DNA from: Novosphingobium decolorationis
GTDB taxonomy: Bacteria; Pseudomonadota; Alphaproteobacteria; Sphingomonadales; Sphingomonadaceae
Assembly (NCBI RefSeq): GCF_018417475.1
Contig: NZ_CP054856.1
Location: 3,069,001-3,133,000, forward strand
Length of the DNA stretch: 64,000 bases
Reading direction: 5' to 3'
Under the pieces are notes generated by a model. That model ran no database searches and was not told the DNA's origin. It was given only the letters and a program-made list of their open reading frames with translations. Position 1 is the stretch's first letter. Each line of letters begins with the position of its first letter. The translations under genes and the position numbers were made by a program. Positions 56,757 through 64,000 of the stretch are shown one piece after another.

Positions 56757-57848
56757 ATGCGCGTTGCCGTTCTGGGCGGGGGGCACGGGTGCTATGCCGC
56801 CGCCGTCGAAATGAGCGAAATGGGCCACGAGGTCTGGTTCTGGAGGCGCGATGCCGAGGCCTTCGGGCCGGTGCTGGAAACCGGCGCGATCAGGGTGAAG
56901 GACCACAAGGGCACGCGCGAGGTGGTCATCGCCCATCCCACCACCTCGCTCGAGGAGGCGATCAGCCAGGCCGAAGTGGTGATCATCCCGCTGCCCGCAA
57001 CGACCCACGAGAACCTCGCCGAGGCTTGCGCGCCCTACTGGAAGGACGGCCAGGTCGTGTTCCTGCCGCCCGGCACGCTGGGCTCTCTCGTCTTTGCCCA
57101 GGCCGCGCGCGCGGCGGGCAATCGGGCCGATGTCAGCTTTGCCGAGACCGGCACGCTGCCCTATCTCGTGCGCAAGCACGGGCCCGCCGAAATCGTCATC
57201 AGCGTTTACGCCACGCGTCTGCCGACAGGCGTGTTCCCCGCCCGCAACGCCGCGCGCGCCATTGCCCTGCTGCAACAGGTCTACCCGGCGGTCGAGCCGA
57301 TCGAGGATGCGCTTTCGGGCGGGTTGATGAATGCAGGGCCGATCATCCACCCCCCGCTGATCCTGATGAACGCGGGGCCGCTGGAGCATTTCCCGGCCTG
57401 GGACATCCACAACGAGGGAACCCAGCCCTCGATCCGCGCGGTGACGAGCGCGCTCGATGCCGAGCGCATGGCCCTGCGCGAGGCGCTGGGCTACGGCGCG
57501 CCGCACTTTCCGCTCGCCGACCATTACCACGCCGGGCCGCAGGACGGCGAGGAGTGGATGTACGGCTATGCCGCGCATGAGAAACTGACCGACAGCGGTG
57601 ACTGGCGCGAGAAGATCGACCTGCAGAGCCACCGCTACATGGTCGAGGACACGCGTCTTGGCCTCAGCATGATCACCTCGATCGCGCGCTGGGCCGGACA
57701 CGAGGCGCCGCTTGCTTCCGGCCTTCTGGCGATGGCGAGCGCGATCACGGGCCGCGATCTCTACGCCGAAGGGCGTACCCTGGAGCGCCTGGGCATCGCC
57801 CAGCTCGACCGCGCGGCGATGACCGCCTACCTGCGCGAGGGGATCTGA
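56757..57848 (+). CDS. NAD(P)-dependent opine (octopine/nopaline) dehydrogenase family protein
   Basis: 363 aa. Rossmann motif VLGGGHGCYAAAVEM at the N-terminus and an all-helical C-terminal domain with PLILMNAGPLEHF and the HNEGTQPS segment of the family. Members reduce the imine of a 2-oxo acid and an amino acid, or run in reverse to cleave an N-substituted amino acid. In this catabolic operon the reverse direction, or a related hydroxy-acid oxidation, is more likely. AGGAAGGAA precedes the ATG. The next gene starts 1 base after its stop. Confidence 0.85.
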   Translation: MRVAVLGGGHGCYAAAVEMSEMGHEVWFWRRDAEAFGPVLETGAIRVKDHKGTREVVIAHPTTSLEEAISQAEVVIIPLPATTHENLAEACAPYWKDGQVVFLPPGTLGSLVFAQAARAAGNRADVSFAETGTLPYLVRKHGPAEIVISVYATRLPTGVFPARNAARAIALLQQVYPAVEPIEDALSGGLMNAGPIIHPPLILMNAGPLEHFPAWDIHNEGTQPSIRAVTSALDAERMALREALGYGAPHFPLADHYHAGPQDGEEWMYGYAAHEKLTDSGDWREKIDLQSHRYMVEDTRLGLSMITSIARWAGHEAPLASGLLAMASAITGRDLYAEGRTLERLGIAQLDRAAMTAYLREGI

Positions 57849-57849
57849 C

Positions 57850-58878
57850 ATGGCAGGCGAGCACAGCGCCCCGCTTTCTCCGGTCACCATCGGGCCCGTT
57901 GCCGCAGTCGGAGCCGGGCGCATGGGGCGGGGCATCGCCATCGCCTTTGCCGCCATCGGCGTGCCGGTGACGCTGGTCGATGCCAAGCCCCGCGCCGCCG
58001 AAGCCCTCGACACCCTGCGTACAGCGGCGATGGCCGAGATCGAGGCGGACCTTGCGTTCCTGGTCGTGCTGGGCCTCATCGACCGGGCGGGCGCGGAAGG
58101 CGCGCTGGAGCGCATCGCCTTTGCCGGGCGCGACGCGGCGGCCGAGGCCCTGTCGGGCGCGTCCATCGTCTTTGAGGGCGTGCCCGAGACGCTGGAGGCC
58201 AAGCGCGAGGGCTTCGCCTTCATCTGCGCGCATGCAGCGCCCGACTGCATCATCGCCTCGACCACATCGACCATCGATCCCGAGGATCTGGTCGGCATGG
58301 TCGAGGGGCCGGGGCGCTTCCTCAACGCGCACTGGCTCAACCCGGCCTATCTCATGCCGCTGGTTGAACTTGCGCCGTCCTCGGTCACCGATCCGGATGT
58401 GGTTGCGCGCCTGAAAGCCGTGCTCAGCGCGGCGGGCAAGGTGCCCATCGTCTGCCGCAACGCGCCGGGCTACATCGTCCCGCGCATCCAGGCCTTGGCG
58501 ATGAACGAGGCGGCGCGCATCGTCGAGGAAGGCATCGCCAGTGCCGAGGACGTGGACCTGGCCGTGCGCACGGGCTTTGGCCTGCGCTTTGCGGTGCTGG
58601 GCCTCCTCGAATTCATTGACTGCGGCGGGGGCGACATCCTGTTCCACGCCAGCAACTACCTCTCCGAAAAGGTCGACGCGCAGCGCTTTGCCGCCCCCGA
58701 GATCGTTTCGCGCAACATGGCCGAGGAACGCCGAGGCTTGCGCGATGGGGCAGGCTTCTACGACTACGCGGGCGTGAACGCGCAGGCCTACCGCGCCGGG
58801 CGGCTGGGCGATTTTGCTGCGCTCCTGCGCCTGCGCGGGCTGGTGCCGCCCTTCGTGCACGGAACCTTGCCCGCATGA
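57850..58878 (+). CDS. 3-Hydroxyacyl-CoA dehydrogenase family NAD-dependent oxidoreductase
   Basis: 342 aa. NAD motif AAVGAGRMGRGIAIAFA with D in LVDAKP after strand 2, STTSTID, the catalytic-His region AHWLNPAYLMPLVEL, and C-terminal NAPGYIVPRIQALAMNEA. The His and the substrate region depart a little from standard HADs (HFFNP), so the substrate may be a free hydroxy acid, as in L-gulonate or carnitine dehydrogenases, rather than a CoA ester. It overlaps the next gene by 4 bases. Confidence 0.87.
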   Translation: MAGEHSAPLSPVTIGPVAAVGAGRMGRGIAIAFAAIGVPVTLVDAKPRAAEALDTLRTAAMAEIEADLAFLVVLGLIDRAGAEGALERIAFAGRDAAAEALSGASIVFEGVPETLEAKREGFAFICAHAAPDCIIASTTSTIDPEDLVGMVEGPGRFLNAHWLNPAYLMPLVELAPSSVTDPDVVARLKAVLSAAGKVPIVCRNAPGYIVPRIQALAMNEAARIVEEGIASAEDVDLAVRTGFGLRFAVLGLLEFIDCGGGDILFHASNYLSEKVDAQRFAAPEIVSRNMAEERRGLRDGAGFYDYAGVNAQAYRAGRLGDFAALLRLRGLVPPFVHGTLPA

Positions 58879-60248
58879 TCCTGGCAGCCCTCCGCGCGGC
58901 GCTGGGCGAAGCTCAGGTGCTGGGCCCGGACGCCATTGCCCCGCGCTATTTCGATGATGAGACGGGCGGCACACATGGCGCGCCGGTGGGGCTGGTCCGT
59001 CCCGGCTCCACCCAGGAGGTGTCCGAGGTCCTGCGGCTGTGCCTCGCGGCGGGGCAGGCTGTGGTGGTGCAGGGGGGGCGCACCGGGCTGACCCGTGCGG
59101 CGCTGCCGCGAACGGGCGAACTGGTGCTCTCGCTCGAACGGTTGAACCGGATCGAGGACGTGGATGCGACAAGCGGCACGATGACGCTGGGCGCAGGCAC
59201 CGTGCTGCAGGTGGCGCAGGATGCGGCGGCAGAGGCTGGCTGGCGCCTTGCGGTCGATATCGGCGCGCGCGGCAGCTGCACCATCGGCGGGATGATCGCG
59301 ACCAATGCGGGCGGGCACCAGGTATTTCGCCACGGCATGATGCGCGCCCACGTGCTCGGCCTGGAGGCGGTCCTGGCCGACGGCAGCGTGGTCAGCGCCA
59401 TGCAGCCCATGCTCAAGAACAACACCGGCTACGACTGGAAGCATCTCCTGATCGGGGCGGAGGGTACGCTGGGCGTGGTGACGCGCGCGCTCCTGCGTCT
59501 GCAACCGGGCGTTGCGGGCCATGAGACCGCGCTTTGCGCGCTTCCCGATTACACAGCGCTGGTACGCCTTCTGGCGCTGCTGCAGGCGCGTCTGGGCCCG
59601 CGTCTCGCCTCGTTCGAGGCGATGTGGGATGACTTTCTGTCGCAGGCCGTTGCCGTCTCGGACCTGCGCGCGCCTTTTGAACAGGCTTGGCCCTGCTGCG
59701 TCCTGGTCGAGACCGAGGGGCCCGAGGACGGCGCGCTGGGCGCCGCGCTCGAAGAGGCATGGGCACAGGGCCTCCTGGGCGATGCCCTGCTGGCGCAGTC
59801 CGGTCCCGAGCGCGCCCGGTTCTGGGCCTATCGCGACGCCATCGGCGAGATCACCCGCGGCATGGCGCTGTTTGAGCCGTTCGATGTCGGCGCGCCGACC
59901 GCGCAGATCGGCGCGCTGGTGGAGGCGATCCGGGCGCGGTTGGCGCAGGAACTGGGCCTTACGCGCATGGTCTGCTTCGGCCATGTCGCCGATGGCAATC
60001 TGCACATTGCGCTCGAACTGGCGTGCGAGGACCAGCGCCACGCCGCCGAGGCCGTGATCTATGCCGCTGTGCGCGCGGCCGGAGGAACCGTCTCGGCCGA
60101 GCACGGCATTGGCCTCCTCAAGCGCGGCTGGCTGGGGCACACGCGCAGCGCCGACGAGATCGCGCTGATGCGGCGCCTGCGCGGCGCGCTCGACCCGCAC
60201 GCCATTCTCAATCCCGGACGTATTTTCGACATGGAGACCCCGCGATGA
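58875..60248 (+). CDS. FAD-binding oxidoreductase, GlcD/D-2-hydroxyacid dehydrogenase type
   Basis: 457-aa VAO-fold flavoprotein. The PCMH FAD-binding domain shows VVQGGRTGLTRAALP and IGARGSCTIGGMIATNAGG; the C-terminal domain has CFGHVADGNLHIAL and EHGIGLLKRGWL. It would oxidise a 2-hydroxy acid to the 2-oxo acid. Its stop lies inside the start of a cytochrome c gene, so that cytochrome is probably its electron acceptor, giving a flavocytochrome-like pair. Coupled to the HAD gene by ATGA. Confidence 0.9.
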   Translation: MILAALRAALGEAQVLGPDAIAPRYFDDETGGTHGAPVGLVRPGSTQEVSEVLRLCLAAGQAVVVQGGRTGLTRAALPRTGELVLSLERLNRIEDVDATSGTMTLGAGTVLQVAQDAAAEAGWRLAVDIGARGSCTIGGMIATNAGGHQVFRHGMMRAHVLGLEAVLADGSVVSAMQPMLKNNTGYDWKHLLIGAEGTLGVVTRALLRLQPGVAGHETALCALPDYTALVRLLALLQARLGPRLASFEAMWDDFLSQAVAVSDLRAPFEQAWPCCVLVETEGPEDGALGAALEEAWAQGLLGDALLAQSGPERARFWAYRDAIGEITRGMALFEPFDVGAPTAQIGALVEAIRARLAQELGLTRMVCFGHVADGNLHIALELACEDQRHAAEAVIYAAVRAAGGTVSAEHGIGLLKRGWLGHTRSADEIALMRRLRGALDPHAILNPGRIFDMETPR

Positions 60249-60658
60249 TGAAGCCCTCCCTTTCGTCTCTACCCCGCCGTGCGCCTGCTTTCGGCCTTGC
60301 GTTCGCGGCGTTGTGGCTGTCCGCCGCTCCGGCCCAGGCGGATGAGGATACCCTGGCGGCGGGCAAGGCGCTGTTCGGCGCGCGCGCCTGTTCGGCCTGC
60401 CACTCGCTTGAAGCGGGGCGCAATCTCAATGGGCCTTCGCTTGCTGGTGTTGTCGGGCGTCCGGTCGGCTCGGTGGAGGGCTACCGCTATTCACCGGGCC
60501 TGGCCGAGGCCAAGGGTGCCTGGGACAAGGCGCGCCTGGATGCCTGGCTTGCCGATCCGCGCGCGATGGTGCCGGGCACCCGCATGGCGGTGAAGGTCCC
60601 TTCGCCCCAGGAACGCGCGAAGATCATCGCTTACCTCGCGGCGGCCACAGGGCGCTGA
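60245..60658 (+). CDS. Class I cytochrome c
   Basis: 137-aa periplasmic haem protein. A signal peptide ends near AAPAQA-D. Haem attaches at C49-S-A-C52-H53, and M114 in PGTRMAVKV is the probable sixth ligand. The size and the YSPGLAE segment match mitochondrial-type cytochrome c. The start ATGATG at 60245 overlaps the flavoprotein stop. It probably passes electrons from that flavoprotein, or from the PQQ dehydrogenase, to the terminal oxidase. The flavoprotein has no export signal, which needs explaining. Confidence 0.9.
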   Translation: MMKPSLSSLPRRAPAFGLAFAALWLSAAPAQADEDTLAAGKALFGARACSACHSLEAGRNLNGPSLAGVVGRPVGSVEGYRYSPGLAEAKGAWDKARLDAWLADPRAMVPGTRMAVKVPSPQERAKIIAYLAAATGR

Positions 60659-60709
60659 GCGCAAGGTCAGGTCGGTCCGGCACGAACACGGACCGACCTG
60701 ACCTTGCGC
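60659..60709. terminator. Perfect 21-bp inverted repeat between convergent genes
   Basis: Left arm 60659-60679 begins GCGCAAGGTCAGG and is the exact reverse complement of 60689-60709; the loop is 9 bases. It lies right after the cytochrome c stop and 7 bases from the AraC gene stop. With no T-tract it may act as a bidirectional terminator or transcript stabiliser. Confidence 0.75.
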
Positions 60710-60716
60710 ACAATCC

Positions 60717-61706
60717 TCAGACGCGGTGGTTGCGCAGCGTTTCGGAGGGGCTGCATCCGTACTGCTGGCGGTAGTACTGGGCATAGCGCCCGAAATTGAC
60801 GATGCCGCAGTCGAGCATCATCTCGGTCACGCTGCCTTTCGGATGGCCGGTGGCGAGTGTCGCGTGCAGCTTTTCCAGCCGGTGGCGGCGCACATATTCG
60901 ACCGGGGTCTGGCCCAGAAACTGGCGAAATCCGGTCTGGAGGCTGCGCACGCTGACCCCGACCTGGATGGCGAGGTCGGCGACCGAGATCGTCTCCTCGA
61001 TCGAATCGTGGATGATTTCGCGCGCGCGGCGCACGTGCCAGGGCGCGACGTCGTTGCCGTGCAGCGCAATCTGGTCGGAATAGGTGTTGCAGTAGTGGTT
61101 GAGCAGCATCTCCACCATCAGCATCGCGTACTGGCGCTGGGTGTGCCGCACCGACATCAGCCCGGGGGCGAGCTCCATCTGCAGGATCAGATGCTGCAGC
61201 AGGTTGCGCCAGACCTGGGGCAGTTCGCGGCCTTTCTGGTTTCCGGGATGGAACAGCACCGGACGGTTGACCGGAATGTGCAGGCACTTGGTGAGGTAGT
61301 CCTCGAAGGCGCTGGCCGCGATGCGCACGGTCAGGTTGCGCGATTCCTCGGTCATGTGGATGCGCGTCGTGTGCCCGGGGCAGGTGATGTAGAGGTTGTC
61401 GGGCTGGATGATGCCATGGACGCCTTCGGACCAGACCGAGGTGTGGCCCTGAATCGCGGCGTGAATCAGGAAATGGGAATCGAGATCGATCGGGTCGATC
61501 ACGACTTCGGACCCGTACTGGATGTCGACCAGCTGCGTCTCGGCCACGTTCATGCAGCGAAGCCGCACGTTCATGGCGCCCGGATTGCTGATGTCCAGGT
61601 CGTGCGGCGCCAGTCTTTTTCCTACGAAGTCAATAATCTCGTCTTTGTCTTTGGATCTGAAGTCGCGCATCGCGGCGCGCTCCGAAATGCCAGTCGAACT
61701 TAGCAT
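60717..61706 (-). CDS. AraC-family transcriptional regulator
   Basis: 329 aa. The N-terminal half is an AraC-binding-like sensor domain; the C-terminal domain has two helix-turn-helix units, ISVADLAIQVGVSVRSLQTGF and the second ending in NFGRYAQYYRQQYG. It is divergent from the aldehyde dehydrogenase gene across 238 bp and is convergent with the cytochrome operon. It is the likely activator of the aldehyde dehydrogenase-amidase unit and possibly of the PQQ operon. Effector unknown. Confidence 0.92.
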   Translation of the reverse strand: MLSSTGISERAAMRDFRSKDKDEIIDFVGKRLAPHDLDISNPGAMNVRLRCMNVAETQLVDIQYGSEVVIDPIDLDSHFLIHAAIQGHTSVWSEGVHGIIQPDNLYITCPGHTTRIHMTEESRNLTVRIAASAFEDYLTKCLHIPVNRPVLFHPGNQKGRELPQVWRNLLQHLILQMELAPGLMSVRHTQRQYAMLMVEMLLNHYCNTYSDQIALHGNDVAPWHVRRAREIIHDSIEETISVADLAIQVGVSVRSLQTGFRQFLGQTPVEYVRRHRLEKLHATLATGHPKGSVTEMMLDCGIVNFGRYAQYYRQQYGCSPSETLRNHRV

Positions 61707-61944
61707 GACTCCTCCCTGCCGCCCTTCCGGGCAGTCAAATCATTGAGACAGTACTATTTCTGATTCCCCACTTATGGCTTCAGGATGTTGGAATAAATTG
61801 AAAAGTCAAGTGTTCTGCCTTGGCACCTTTCGCGCGACTTCGCTGCCAATTCCGGTTCCTACCTGCGCGATCTGAATAGCGGCCGGGGGACTTCGCGGCC
61901 TAGCTCGGGACATCACGTTTCTTCGAGTTTGTTGCGGAGTCCAT

Positions 61945-63447
61945 ATGAGCAAGATGATCGACCAGAAGACCCTTCTGTCCGAGGCCACCCGTGCCTTCGT
62001 CTCGGCCCCCAAGGGCATGCTGATCGACGGGGAATGGTGCGCGGCGCAGTCGGGCCGCACCATCTCAGTGAGCGATCCGGCGACGGGGCTGGAGATCACC
62101 AGCGTGCCCGCCGGCGGCGCGGCGGACGTCGACAAGGCCGTGGCCGCCGCGCGGCGCGCCTTCGAAGGGGACTGGGCCAAGGTGCGCCCGGTGCAGCGCG
62201 AGCGCCTGCTGCTCAAGCTCGCCGACATGCTGGAAGCGCGGGCCGACGAGTTTGCTGAACTGGAGACGCTCGACAACGGCAAGATCCTGATGATGTCGCG
62301 CCACGCCGACCTCAACCTCGCCATCGATTCGCTGCGCTACATGGCGGGCTGGGCCACCAAGATCGAGGGCACCACGATCTCGCCCTCCTTCGCCTACGTG
62401 CCCGATGTCCAGTTCACCTCCTACACCTTGCGTGAGCCAGTGGGCGTGGTCGGCCAGATCATTCCCTGGAACTTCCCGCTGGTCATGGCGATCTGGAAGA
62501 TTGCTCCGGCGCTCGCGGCGGGATGTACGGTCGTGCTCAAGCCCGCCGAGGACACGCCGCTCAGTGCGCTGCGGCTAGGCGAGCTGATCTGCGAGGCGGG
62601 CTTTCCTGCGGGCGTCGTCAACATCGTCACCGGCGATGCCGAGCCCGGCCAGGCGCTGGTCGACCATCCCGATGTCGACAAGATCGCCTTCACCGGCTCG
62701 ACCGAAGTGGGCAAGATCATCCAGCAGCGCGCGGCGGGCACGATGAAGCGGCTGTCGCTTGAACTGGGTGGCAAGTCGCCGGTCGTGATCCTCAAGGACG
62801 CGGACGTCGAGATGGCCGTACAGGGCGCGGCGCAGGCGGTCTTCTTCAATCACGGGCAGGTCTGCACCGCCGGCTCGCGTCTCTTTGTCGAACGCCCGCT
62901 CTACGAGGCCGTGATCGAGGGGCTGGCCCAGGCCGCCGACAGCTTCACCGTCGGTTCGGGTTTCGACCCCAACTCGCAGATGGGCCCGTTGATCTCGGCC
63001 ACGCAGCGCGCCCGTGTACAGTCCTATCTCGACAAGGGCAGCGCCGAGGGCGGACGCCTCGTCACCGGCGGCGAGGCGATCGACGGACCCGGCCACTTCC
63101 TGCGCCCGGCCGTCTTTGCCGATGTGCGCCCGGACATGACGATCTACCGCGAGGAGATCTTCGGTCCGGTGCTGGCAGCAACGCCCTTCGATGACCTCGA
63201 CGAGGTGACGCGCATGGCCAACGACAGTGCCTATGGCCTGGGGGCGAGCGTGTGGACCGGCAACCTGCAGTTGGCCAACCGCTTCGTGCGCACGCTCAAG
63301 GCGGGCAATGTCTGGGTCAACGCGCACAACCTGCTCGATCCGGCCGTGCCCTTCGGGGGCTACAAGATGTCGGGCTATGGCCGCGAATTGGGCCATGCGG
63401 TGCAGAACCTCTACACCGAATCAAAGTCGGTCACGATGCCGCTGTGA
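61945..63447 (+). CDS. NAD(P)-dependent aldehyde dehydrogenase
   Basis: 500-aa ALDH-superfamily enzyme. Catalytic Cys307 is in GQVCTAGSR and the general base Glu273 in LELGGKSP; the cofactor loop is FTGSTEVGK, and PWNFP holds the oxyanion Asn. It would oxidise an aldehyde to an acid, a natural next step after the PQQ alcohol dehydrogenase. It overlaps the amidase gene by 4 bases (GTGA) and is divergent from the AraC regulator. Confidence 0.94.
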   Translation: MSKMIDQKTLLSEATRAFVSAPKGMLIDGEWCAAQSGRTISVSDPATGLEITSVPAGGAADVDKAVAAARRAFEGDWAKVRPVQRERLLLKLADMLEARADEFAELETLDNGKILMMSRHADLNLAIDSLRYMAGWATKIEGTTISPSFAYVPDVQFTSYTLREPVGVVGQIIPWNFPLVMAIWKIAPALAAGCTVVLKPAEDTPLSALRLGELICEAGFPAGVVNIVTGDAEPGQALVDHPDVDKIAFTGSTEVGKIIQQRAAGTMKRLSLELGGKSPVVILKDADVEMAVQGAAQAVFFNHGQVCTAGSRLFVERPLYEAVIEGLAQAADSFTVGSGFDPNSQMGPLISATQRARVQSYLDKGSAEGGRLVTGGEAIDGPGHFLRPAVFADVRPDMTIYREEIFGPVLAATPFDDLDEVTRMANDSAYGLGASVWTGNLQLANRFVRTLKAGNVWVNAHNLLDPAVPFGGYKMSGYGRELGHAVQNLYTESKSVTMPL

Positions 63448-64000
63448 GCAGGGCGGGCGAAGACACCGCGTGGCGGCTTGCGGCCGCGCGCGGGCTCAAC
63501 GCCATAGCCGCGCACGATGCGCGGGAGGGCGCGCTTTCGCAAGAGAGCGCGCCCGTCGTCCTGGTGAAGGACAACATTGCGGTGCGCGGCCAGTCCTGGA
63601 CGGCGGGGAGCCCGCTCTTTGCCGGGTGCCGTGCGGACCGCGATGCGGGCGCGGTGCAGCGTTTGCGCGAGGCTGGCGCGTGCTTTCCCGTTCGCACCAC
63701 GCTGCACGAACTGGCCTTCGGCGTGACCGGGGCCAACGCCTGGAGCGGGGACATTGCCAATCCCCACGATCCGGGCCGGATCGCAGGTGGATCGAGCGGA
63801 GGCGCAGGCGCAGCGCTGGCGCTGGGCCTGGGCGATCTGGCACTTGTCACCGACACCGGTGGATCGGCGCGCATTCCGGCCGCGCTGTGCGGGGTGATCG
63901 GCTTTCGCCCCTCGACCGGGCGCTACCCGGGTGATGGCCTCATCGGCCTCTCGCCCAGCCGCGACACGCTGGGCCTGATGGCGCGCTCGCTCGCGCCGAT
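63444..64000 (+). CDS. Amidase signature-family enzyme, N-terminal part (3' truncated by window)
   Basis: 185 residues visible, open at the window end. The Ser-cisSer-Lys triad is present: K42 in LVKDNIA, S117 in GGSSGGAGAA, and nucleophile S141 in DTGGSARIPA. It would hydrolyse an amide to acid and ammonia or amine. The start is GTG at 63444, overlapping the aldehyde dehydrogenase stop. With the upstream opine-type dehydrogenase it hints at a nitrogen-containing substrate. Confidence 0.9.
   Translation, partial: MSRAGEDTAWRLAAARGLNAIAAHDAREGALSQESAPVVLVKDNIAVRGQSWTAGSPLFAGCRADRDAGAVQRLREAGACFPVRTTLHELAFGVTGANAWSGDIANPHDPGRIAGGSSGGAGAALALGLGDLALVTDTGGSARIPAALCGVIGFRPSTGRYPGDGLIGLSPSRDTLGLMARSLAP

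Noticed and set aside
55698..58340. 880-codon antisense frame across three genes
   Set aside because: Low-complexity Arg/Ala-rich composition, and it spans an MFS gene, an intergenic gap and two dehydrogenase genes with clear motifs.

Overview
The window is dense, GC-rich bacterial DNA with short intergenic gaps and many 4-nt ATGA/GTGA gene overlaps. Two large TonB-dependent receptors, several Rieske oxygenases and P450s, CaiB/BaiF CoA-transferases, a PQQ dehydrogenase, 7-1-7 Fur boxes of the TGCGAAT-N-ATTCGCA type and a TctDE-like system next to an OprP-like porin point to an aerobic alphaproteobacterium, most likely a sphingomonad (Novosphingobium-like). This placement is inference from gene content; there is no rRNA or tRNA in the window to settle it. 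I found no insertion sequence, phage gene or CRISPR array.

Region 1 (1-20.2 kb) is a catabolic island. It holds the end of a fused indolepyruvate-type ferredoxin oxidoreductase, a Rieske oxygenase alpha subunit, a FAS1-like/MaoC-like hydratase, an AMP-forming acyl-CoA ligase, a Rieske ferredoxin, a VOC-fold protein, a 3-ketosteroid-delta1-dehydrogenase-like flavoprotein, three SDRs, two CaiB/BaiF CoA-transferases, a second Rieske oxygenase, a metal-dependent amidohydrolase, an adrenodoxin-type ferredoxin and two P450s. Together these can hydroxylate, dehydrogenate, CoA-activate and hydrate a polycyclic or alicyclic substrate; the substrate cannot be read from sequence.

Region 2 (20.2-31 kb) has a paired inverted repeat, a two-component system divergent from an OprP-like porin, an MFS symporter divergent from a LysR regulator, a two-subunit isoquinoline 1-oxidoreductase-like molybdenum hydroxylase and a divergent flavin monooxygenase. 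Region 3 (31-42 kb) is a second catabolic/uptake block: a catalytically degenerate alpha/beta hydrolase, two paralogous FAD oxidoreductases, an unrecognised 122-aa protein, a TonB receptor broken by an apparent 1-nt frameshift, a methyltransferase and two MFS transporters.

Region 4 (42-52 kb) carries mqo, then an iron-responsive block: a TonB receptor and a PepSY-DUF2271-DUF4198-ApbE operon, both preceded by Fur-box palindromes. The DUF2271 protein carries an SGATRT motif of the kind ApbE flavinylates. Next come a secreted HExxH protein, an isolated mreB and a DEDDh exonuclease. Region 5 (53-64 kb) is a third oxidative block: a PQQ-haem dehydrogenase lipoprotein, an MFS carrier, an opine-dehydrogenase-family enzyme, a 3-hydroxyacyl-CoA dehydrogenase, a GlcD-type flavoprotein overlapping a cytochrome c gene, an AraC regulator, an aldehyde dehydrogenase and the start of an amidase.
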